Shown one piece after another: positions 1-4,777 of a DNA stretch of 5,631 bases. The stretch is from NCBI GenBank assembly GCA_035461905.1, contig DATHUV010000119.1:1-5631 (forward strand), read 5' to 3'. How positions within the stretch are numbered: the stretch's first letter is position 1; every line of letters starts with the position of its first letter. Source of the stretch: SZUA-442 sp035461905 (lineage in GTDB: Bacteria; Actinomycetota; Acidimicrobiia; Spongiisociales; UBA5794). The notes beneath the pieces were generated by a model. It did no database searches. It saw only the letters and a program-made list of their open reading frames with translations, and was not told the origin of the DNA. The position numbers and the translations under genes were made by a program.

Positions 1-1242
1 GGTTGGTGGCTCTTCGCGCTCGTCGCCGGGTTCGCCCTCGTGTCGAAGTACCTGATTCGTTGGCGAGGCACCCAGCTCTTCAACCCGTCCAACTTCGGCC
101 TCGTTGTCGCGTTTCTCGTCCTCGGGAGCAATGTCATCGAACCCCTCGACTTCTGGTGGGGGCCCCTGAACGGGTGGCTCGCCCTTGCCTACGCGATCAT
201 CGCCATCGGCGGTCTCACCATCACCTCCCGTCTCGGGCTGTTGCCCATGGCGGCGACGTTCTGGATCGCCTTTGCGGCATTTCTCGGGGTCCTCGCTCTT
301 TCCGGCCATTGCATGACAGCGGCGTGGTCGCTCCAGCCGGTGTGCGATGGGCAGTTCTGGCGCATCGTTGCCCTGTCCCCGGAAGTGTTGATCTTCCTGT
401 TCTTCATGATCACCGATCCCAAGACCATCCCCGAGGGTCGCCTCGCACGTCTCCTCTTCGCCGGCTCGCTCGCGGCGCTCTGCGTCCTCCTGATCGCCCC
501 TCAGACACAGGAGTTCGGTGCGAAGGTCGCCCTGTTGGCTGGGCTGGTCCTTCTCACCCCGGTGCGCGCGATGTTCGACCGGGTGCTGGCTGAAGGCCGA
601 GTGGGCTCCAGGGCGGCCCGACTGGCGACGGCACCTCGGTATGCGTTCTCCGTGGGAGCGGTATTCGGAGCGACCCTGGTCATGGCGTCGGTCGGGATGG
701 TCGCCGCTGGTGCGGTGGCTCGCCCCGATGGAGGAACGGGGGCGAATGCGGACGCTGTTGCCGTGGAAGTCGAGGTCGATCCTTCGGGCCTTCCGAACGT
801 GACCGTGAGCGCCGAGGCAGCGGCTCTCGAGGGAGTTGCGGCAATGGATCCCACCGCTCTGGGGTTGGCACTCGCCGAGGCTCTCGAGATCGAGGGATTG
901 GCGATGCTCAGGGCGGACACGTCGATGTTGCGGGCGGCGGACAGCGGAGAGAGGCTCATCGACATGGAACGGGCCGTCGAGGCAGCGGCGACGGCAGGCC
1001 GTCCGATCACCGATGAGTTCCGATTCGACACCATGCACGTCGACGTTGTGCACACGGCCGGTCCCCAGGGAGGGGCGAGTCTGATGATCCACGGATCGGG
1101 GACCGTGGACCACGTGGTCCGGGATGCGTCCGGTGCGGAGGTCGAGCGATCGTCAGAGGCGTTCGAGTCGGACTTCGTCCTCACCCTCGGTTCCGATGGG
1201 CGCTGGCTGATCAGCGGCGTGAACGCGCCACCCGATCCCTGA
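1..1242 (+). CDS. UnbU / RnfD-NqrB-like integral membrane protein with C-terminal soluble domain (5' partial)
   Basis: The frame is open from base 1, so the gene probably begins upstream; the first visible start is a GTG at 40, but the residues before it (GWWLFALVAGFAL) are hydrophobic and look like part of a membrane helix. 413 residues are visible. The motif FNPSNFG (27-33) and SPEVLIFLFFMITDPKT (126-142) resemble the RnfD/NqrB membrane subunits and their UnbU relatives from enediyne clusters. Hydrophobic segments lie near 3-18, 32-47, 58-75, 80-100, 120-138, 149-166, 174-190 and 214-240. I see no S/T-G-A-T flavinylation motif of true RnfD/NqrB in the visible part. Residues about 241-413 form a soluble domain: a helical stretch (272-333), then alternating beta-like strands (340-407) of NTF2-like appearance, which I cannot assign. 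The neighbour is an UnbV-domain protein, convergent with 4 nt between stops, which supports the UnbU assignment. The electron-transport role is known for the family and not shown here. Confidence 0.75.
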   Translation, partial: GWWLFALVAGFALVSKYLIRWRGTQLFNPSNFGLVVAFLVLGSNVIEPLDFWWGPLNGWLALAYAIIAIGGLTITSRLGLLPMAATFWIAFAAFLGVLALSGHCMTAAWSLQPVCDGQFWRIVALSPEVLIFLFFMITDPKTIPEGRLARLLFAGSLAALCVLLIAPQTQEFGAKVALLAGLVLLTPVRAMFDRVLAEGRVGSRAARLATAPRYAFSVGAVFGATLVMASVGMVAAGAVARPDGGTGANADAVAVEVEVDPSGLPNVTVSAEAAALEGVAAMDPTALGLALAEALEIEGLAMLRADTSMLRAADSGERLIDMERAVEAAATAGRPITDEFRFDTMHVDVVHTAGPQGGASLMIHGSGTVDHVVRDASGAEVERSSEAFESDFVLTLGSDGRWLISGVNAPPDP

Positions 1243-1246
1243 TCCC

Positions 1247-2932
1247 TCACTCGCTTGCGGGGCTCCAGGCAGTTACCCCACCGTCGCGAGAGATGATCGA
1301 GAACGCGTTTGCAGGGACCGTCGTCCACGGGTCGACCTGACCATCGGGCCAGGTAACCCGAATGTCCGCCCGGGTCGCCGATCCGAGGCCGAACGACATC
1401 CAGCCGAGCTGACCACCGCCGTGTCCACCACCGATCGTGACCTCGCGTCGCTGCACCCGATCGCCAACCCTCACCTCGACCCACGACCCGATGGCATCCC
1501 GATTCGGTGCGGGTTGATCGAGGTCGATGGCGATCCAATGCCCCAATGCGCCCGGTGAGCCTGCGTCGCCCGCCCCAACGTTGCGCCAGATCCGGACGGG
1601 AGCGCCTCGATTGACAACGACGAGATCGAGCATGCCATCGAGGTTGAAGTCGGCGAGTGCCGCCCCCCTGCTCCGACCCGTGTCGTCGACGCCTACTTCG
1701 GGAGCTGCCTCGACGAAGGTCCCATCCGGATTCCCCATCAGGAGGTTGTTGGGGTCCTCTTGCGAAAAGCCGACCTGGGAATCAACGTTGCCCTTGGTGA
1801 TGAAGAGGTCCATGTAGCCGTCGTTGTTGACGTCTTGGAACTCCGGATGCCAGGCCGTCGACGGCAGGGTGGCGTCACCTTGGTGCGGGCGGTGCGCCGT
1901 CGCTCCGAGGGCGAAGGCAATGTCCTCGTAGCGGGGTCGATCGCCATCACCGCTGAGTGTCTGTAGCTTGTTGTCGCCCTGGCTCGTGAGGAACACCTCC
2001 GATCGACCGTCGCCGGTCAGGTCGTAGCTTGCGATCCCCATGCCCCAGATCTGCATGCGGTTCCATCCGTCCGCCTCGGTGTACAGGCGAGGGGGCTCTC
2101 CCGGTCGGATGCGCCACAGTTGCTCCTCACCGTCGAGGTAGTAGTGGCGATCGTTGGACATGCGCAGGTCGCGGTAGCCGGAGCGATTCCAGTCGCTGAA
2201 GAGGATGGAAAGGGTGCAATAGCCGGGGCTGAGGGCGAAGGGTGGTCCGTACGCGGGGCCGTCCGGGCGAACGAGCGCGTGGTCCTCGCAGCCCTCGACG
2301 TTCAACCGGTTAGAGTCGAGTTGAGCGTAATTGCCGAACGCGAGGGTCGGGAGGGTGGCAGATGCCTCCCACTGTGCGCTCATCGCCACCGTCCACGCAT
2401 CGCCTCCTTCGATGTTCCAGATCTCGTTGGCTCGGGTGAACCGACAGTCGCCGAGGCCGCGCAGGACAACGTTCTCACCAAAACGCAGGACGACGAGGTC
2501 GGTGATGCCGTCGCTGTCGATGTCGATCGGGTAGGCGCCAGTGACGTCCCTGAGATCGGTGTCGGCCGAGGCAACCTGAGAAAAGTGGAGGGCGCCGCCG
2601 GGTGCGCCATCGTTTCGGTACAGGGCGGCGGGCTCCTGTCCTCCGGCGGCGTAGAGGTCAGGGGTGCGATCGCCGTCGCAATCGAACACGGCGACTCCGC
2701 CTCCGACATAGAAGCTGAACGGTCCGTCGTAGCGGTGGTCGATGCCCGCCGTTGCGGCCTCATCCACGAACTTGGGTGCGGAGAGGGCGACAGCGGGAGC
2801 GCTACCGCCGACGAACGCCGAGACGAGTAGTACCACGGCAAGGGCGACGGCAACACCAGAGGCGACGCCTCCGAGCAGCCACCATCCTGCGATAAGGCGA
2901 GTGCCTACGACGGCAGGTTCCGAGGGCTCCAC
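1247..2932 (-). CDS. CRTAC1-like FG-GAP/VCBS repeat protein with C-terminal ASPIC/UnbV domain
   Basis: 561 residues from a GTG start. An in-frame TGA sits three codons upstream (2939-2941), so this is the longest form; no Shine-Dalgarno is visible, and a leaderless start is possible. A hydrophobic segment (about 12-43) is an uncleaved anchor or signal sequence, placing the rest outside the cytoplasm. The body carries D-x-D-x-D-G type calcium-binding loops of FG-GAP/VCBS beta-propeller blades: FDCDGDRTPDLY (83-94), IDIDSDGITDL (136-146), YDLTGDGRSEVFL (303-315), QDVNNDGYMDLFI (366-378) and ADFNLDGMLDLVV (427-439). A degenerate sixth copy, SDWNRSGYRDL (246-256), lacks part of the acidic set. 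The ASPIC/UnbV domain spans about 477-535: NRDAIGSWVEVRVG, REVTIGGGHGGGQ, then FGLG and WPDGQ. Four cysteines (85, 163, 215, 239) could form exported disulfides. Family members are surface or secreted proteins of mostly unknown function; some are encoded beside enediyne cassettes. The domain call is firm, the biochemical role unknown. Confidence 0.92.
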   Translation of the reverse strand: MEPSEPAVVGTRLIAGWWLLGGVASGVAVALAVVLLVSAFVGGSAPAVALSAPKFVDEAATAGIDHRYDGPFSFYVGGGVAVFDCDGDRTPDLYAAGGQEPAALYRNDGAPGGALHFSQVASADTDLRDVTGAYPIDIDSDGITDLVVLRFGENVVLRGLGDCRFTRANEIWNIEGGDAWTVAMSAQWEASATLPTLAFGNYAQLDSNRLNVEGCEDHALVRPDGPAYGPPFALSPGYCTLSILFSDWNRSGYRDLRMSNDRHYYLDGEEQLWRIRPGEPPRLYTEADGWNRMQIWGMGIASYDLTGDGRSEVFLTSQGDNKLQTLSGDGDRPRYEDIAFALGATAHRPHQGDATLPSTAWHPEFQDVNNDGYMDLFITKGNVDSQVGFSQEDPNNLLMGNPDGTFVEAAPEVGVDDTGRSRGAALADFNLDGMLDLVVVNRGAPVRIWRNVGAGDAGSPGALGHWIAIDLDQPAPNRDAIGSWVEVRVGDRVQRREVTIGGGHGGGQLGWMSFGLGSATRADIRVTWPDGQVDPWTTVPANAFSIISRDGGVTAWSPASE

Positions 2933-2940
2933 AGCCCGTC

Positions 2941-2967
2941 ACGTTACGCCGACTTGCGCGATGCCAA
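2941..2967 (-). promoter_or_regulatory. Candidate promoter of the UnbV-like gene, possibly leaderless
   Basis: Read on the minus strand, TTGGCA (2962-2967) and TAACGT (2941-2946) resemble -35 and -10 hexamers, separated by a short 15-nt spacer. The TAACGT ends 8 nt before the GTG start at 2932. Transcription would then begin at or next to the start codon, which fits the missing Shine-Dalgarno and the frequent leaderless mRNAs of actinobacteria. The spacer is shorter than the usual 17 nt, so this is a suggestion only. Confidence 0.35.
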
Positions 2968-2985
2968 CCCCAGGGGCGGCATCGC
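2958..2985. repeat. Perfect 8-bp inverted repeat in the gap before the UnbV-like gene
   Basis: GCGATGCC (2958-2965) is mirrored by GGCATCGC (2978-2985) across a 12-nt spacer. It lies 40-67 nt after the selenoprotein-like gene's stop and overlaps the candidate -35 of the UnbV-like gene. No T-run follows on the minus strand, so it is not a classical intrinsic terminator. It could be an operator, a terminator stem without a U-tract, or chance. Confidence 0.45.
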
Positions 2986-3024
2986 CCGCGTCAGGGGGTT
3001 CCCATGCGCGGAGCCCTGGCCGCC

Positions 3025-4038
3025 TCACGCCTTGGCGTCGGCACGGCCGACGTCCGCGTGGGGGAAGCGGTCGATCCCGAGGTCCCGGATGATGTCTGCC
3101 TGGTTCCGACGGCTTGCCGCTCCAACCGGGAGCCCGGTGCCGTCGACGACCCGGTTGAACAGCTCGAATGCAGCAGCGACCGCGACGGCGTCGACGGCCG
3201 CCTCCTCGCCGAGGGAGTCGGCGAGGGCGATCGCCGACCCCGGATCGGGCGCGTCACGGAGCGCTGCCCTCGCCATCCCGACCAACGGGAGCGCCCCGAC
3301 GAGCCCCGCGTCGATCGCCGGATCCGCGATCGCCTTCAGATCGACCGACCGGTTCGTGTTCTCGGCGCTCCACCTGAGCATCCGTGCGTGCGCCAGCGTT
3401 CAGTAGAAGCATTCGTTGCCGTACGAGACCGTGCTTGCCACGAGCTCGATCTGGGTCCTATGGAGGTCGCCGCGCCGGAAGTCGGGGTCGTTCATCTCGG
3501 CGTCGGTCATGTAGAGAGCCCAGGCGAGCTGGTTGGATATCGCCTGTTCGTCGGGGACGAGCGACAGGGTGAATGGCGGGATGAGGTCGGGACCGACAGC
3601 GACCCACGAACGGGTCCGTATCGGTTTCGGTTCTGCGACCGTATGCGTTGGTTCGCCGAGCACGGGTTCGGGGAGGGGCTCGAGCGGTCCTCCCATCAGC
3701 CGGCAGAACGTGTCGATCGTCACGACCCGAGTGGCTACGCCAAGCAGCTCGACGTATCGCTCTTCGCCATCGAGCGCGTCGGTGAGCGAGTGCACCCATC
3801 GCTCGCTGGTCGCCCCAGGTGTGGATGCCAGGAGTGCGGCGGCCTCGATGGCGGGAGGCGGAAGGTCCACGGGAGGGATCTCAGCGTGGATCCTCGACGC
3901 GCGGGCAACGGCGGCGATAGCGACGCGATCACGCCCTGACCACCACGTTCCGGGCTTGGCGAGGTGTCGCCACACAGTGATGAGCGCGCTGTGGATATCG
4001 CTGCGAACGGACCCCGGTGCGTTGCCCAAGTCGAACAC
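3025..4038 (-). CDS. AhpD/carboxymuconolactone decarboxylase-like selenoprotein (in-frame UGA = Sec213)
   Basis: Two open frames in the same register (4038-3403 and 3399-3025) are separated only by a TGA at 3400-3402. Read through, they give 337 residues. The start is a GTG with AGGAG five bases upstream. The active-site segment reads E198-x11-C210-F-Y-U213-T-L-A-H217. This matches the spacing of the catalytic Glu118, Cys130, Cys133 and His137 of Mycobacterium tuberculosis AhpD, with the TGA exactly at the second cysteine. After the TGA the protein still looks family-like: MLRWSA (220-225), a helix (267-290) and FELFNRVVDGTGLP (291-304), as at the end of AhpD-like domains. The N-terminal half (about 15-120) has helices resembling an AhpD-like fold but no CxxC. 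AhpD-family proteins are thiol peroxidases or disulfide reductants, so selenium would sharpen that chemistry; substrate and partner are unknown. Alternatives are a nonsense mutation or a sequencing error, made less likely by the exact position and the hairpin after the TGA. The genome must also carry selA, selB, selC and selD, which are not in this window. Confidence 0.85.
3363..3395 (-). promoter_or_regulatory. Candidate bacterial SECIS element
   Basis: In the mRNA, numbering from the first base after the UGA, GGCGC (+6 to +10) pairs with GCGCC (+32 to +36), with U5-G37 closing below. Above an A/A mismatch, C12 can pair with G30, G13 bulges, and CAC (+14 to +16) pairs with GUG (+27 to +29). 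The apical loop of 10 nt begins with GG at +17. A stem-loop with a G in the first two loop bases, starting 16 or more nt after the UGA, is the known form of bacterial SECIS elements recognised by SelB. The pairing was done by eye; no folding energy was computed. Confidence 0.6.
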
Positions 4039-4043
4039 GATGG

Positions 4044-4048
4044 CTCCT
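4044..4048 (-). promoter_or_regulatory. Ribosome binding site of the selenoprotein-like gene
   Basis: AGGAG on the minus strand, five bases before the GTG at 4036-4038. It fixes this non-ATG start and shows that the frame upstream of the TGA is translated as a proper gene. Confidence 0.7.
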
Positions 4049-4145
4049 ACGCTACCTTCGAACTGAAGACGGAGCCCGTGGCGAGGGCTCCTGGATCATC
4101 GGCGCGATCACCGTGGTCGCCGGGCCGCGCGAAGTGGAGTCGGAC

Positions 4146-4193
4146 CCGCCGTTGAGTGCGGCGGCGGGCGCGACACATAGCCAGAGCACGCCC
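4146..4193 (-). terminator. Two tandem hairpins after the small helical protein gene
   Basis: Directly after the stop codon, minus-strand GGGCGTG (4187-4193) can pair with CGCGCCC (4166-4172), 7 bp including one U-G pair, with a 14-nt loop. It is followed by CCGCCG (4159-4164) pairing with CGGCGG (4146-4151) around a 7-nt loop. No U-tract follows, so at best this is a GC-rich terminator of the kind seen in actinobacteria, or a stem protecting the mRNA end. In such GC-rich DNA chance pairing is possible. Confidence 0.3.
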
Positions 4194-4592
4194 TCACTCC
4201 TGATCGGACGCGTCCTGCCGTGCCTCCGGATCCTCGGTGGGTGTATCGCCTGTTCCCGGTTCGGCCCTCGCCGAGGGGTCCTGCGGGCGTTCCCGTTTGG
4301 TGGCGATCTGGGCGGAGAGCTCGTTGAAGGTCGTGCCTAGTGCGTTGAAGAAGGAACTCGCGGTTCCGCGAGCCTCTTCCTTGAGGTCCGGGTCGGCGAT
4401 GGTGTCGCCTGCGGCCTCGAATGCGGTCCTGATACTCGTACCTAGCTGCCGGAGCGCCTCGGCGACCTCCTCGTCGGTGGCGGTCTCGCGTTCGGGGTCG
4501 CCCTCGTGGGCCTTGTAGTGCTCCTTGTACATCGATCCGAGCCTCTTGAATCGCTCGCCGACATCACTCCAGGCTTCGTCCATCTGACTCAT
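4194..4592 (-). CDS. Small helical actinobacterial-type protein of unknown function
   Basis: 132 residues from the ATG at 4590-4592. This start is chosen over one 12 codons upstream because AGGAGG sits five bases before it. Residues 1-27 (including DEAWSDVGERFKRLG) and 38-98 are predicted amphipathic helices, with repeated alanine/phenylalanine patterns such as LGTSIRTAFEAAGDTIADPDL (around 50-70) and SSFFNALGTTFNELS (79-93). The tail from about 100 is acidic, rich in D, E, P and T, and probably disordered. There is no signal peptide, membrane segment or cysteine. The style matches small conserved actinobacterial cytoplasmic proteins that I recall only as hypotheticals; I do not recognise a function. 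It lies upstream of the selenoprotein-like gene with 155 nt between them and diverges from the ornithine carbamoyltransferase gene. Confidence 0.85.
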   Translation of the reverse strand: MSQMDEAWSDVGERFKRLGSMYKEHYKAHEGDPERETATDEEVAEALRQLGTSIRTAFEAAGDTIADPDLKEEARGTASSFFNALGTTFNELSAQIATKRERPQDPSARAEPGTGDTPTEDPEARQDASDQE

Positions 4593-4597
4593 GTCAT

Positions 4598-4603
4598 CCT
4601 CCT
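4598..4603 (-). promoter_or_regulatory. Strong ribosome binding site of the small helical protein gene
   Basis: AGGAGG, preceded by GGG, lies five bases before the ATG at 4592. It decides this start over the in-frame upstream codon at 4628, which would place the Shine-Dalgarno inside the coding region. Confidence 0.8.
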
Positions 4604-4633
4604 CCCTGCAATGGTACCCGCGCCCCATGGTGC

Positions 4634-4665
4634 CCGATCGAAGCTGCCGAGTGTCGGTCGATCGG
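4634..4665. repeat. Perfect 8-bp inverted repeat in the divergent intergenic region
   Basis: CCGATCGA (4634-4641) and TCGATCGG (4658-4665) are exact mirror arms across a 16-nt spacer. It lies about 42 nt upstream of the small helical protein's start and 113 nt upstream of the ornithine carbamoyltransferase start, where operators of divergent genes are commonly found. Each arm contains the self-palindrome CGATCG. I recognise no known regulator's site. Confidence 0.4.
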
Positions 4666-4676
4666 CGAGAATGGGA

Positions 4677-4696
4677 ACATCCTGTGACGAGGATGT
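4677..4696. repeat. 7-bp inverted repeat upstream of the ornithine carbamoyltransferase gene
   Basis: ACATCCT (4677-4683) mirrors AGGATGT (4690-4696) around 6 nt. It could be an operator or a leader hairpin. It does not resemble the AT-rich ARG box consensus of ArgR. A chance match of this size in 185 nt is not rare. Confidence 0.3.
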
Positions 4697-4777
4697 CGCT
4701 TGGTGTGTGGCCGATTGGTGGTCACTGCAGACCCGACCGTGAAGCCTGAACACTCCCATCAACGAGACTGGAGCACC

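Noticed and set aside
1107..1120. Perfect 14-bp palindrome GGACCACGTGGTCC
   Set aside because: Lies within coding sequence for V-D-H-V-V-R in the UnbU-like gene, with no promoter context; the codons used are the common GC-rich ones, so chance is the simplest explanation.
501..1538. 345-codon minus-strand open frame across the gene junction
   Set aside because: Spans two well-supported genes in wrong frames; the product is S/R/A/T-rich with no recognisable domain.
2120..2830. 236-codon plus-strand open frame
   Set aside because: Antisense to the UnbV-like gene, whose repeat motifs and ASPIC domain are unmistakable; the translated product is low-complexity V/A/G/E.
3025..3027. Second TGA of the selenoprotein-like gene as another selenocysteine
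   Set aside because: Read-through would add only 24 low-complexity residues before a TAA, and the AhpD-like domain is already complete, so this is the true stop.
3025..3381. Independent gene starting at the ATG at 3381
   Set aside because: No Shine-Dalgarno before it; it begins inside the conserved AhpD-like segment seven codons after the TGA, and it lacks the active-site half. It is better explained as the C-terminal part of one protein.
3004..3939. 311-codon plus-strand open frame opposite the selenoprotein-like gene
   Set aside because: It is in exact codon-complement register with the minus gene, so the TGA reads as TCA (Ser) and it runs through. The product is rich in R, D, E and G with no family features, and no good ribosome site is seen. 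It is a shadow that could wrongly displace the real gene in automatic annotation.
4593..4628. Upstream start for the small helical protein, adding 12 residues
   Set aside because: The extension would be translated from the Shine-Dalgarno region itself (GRGYHCREEDD), and the ATG at 4592 has an ideal AGGAGG spacing.
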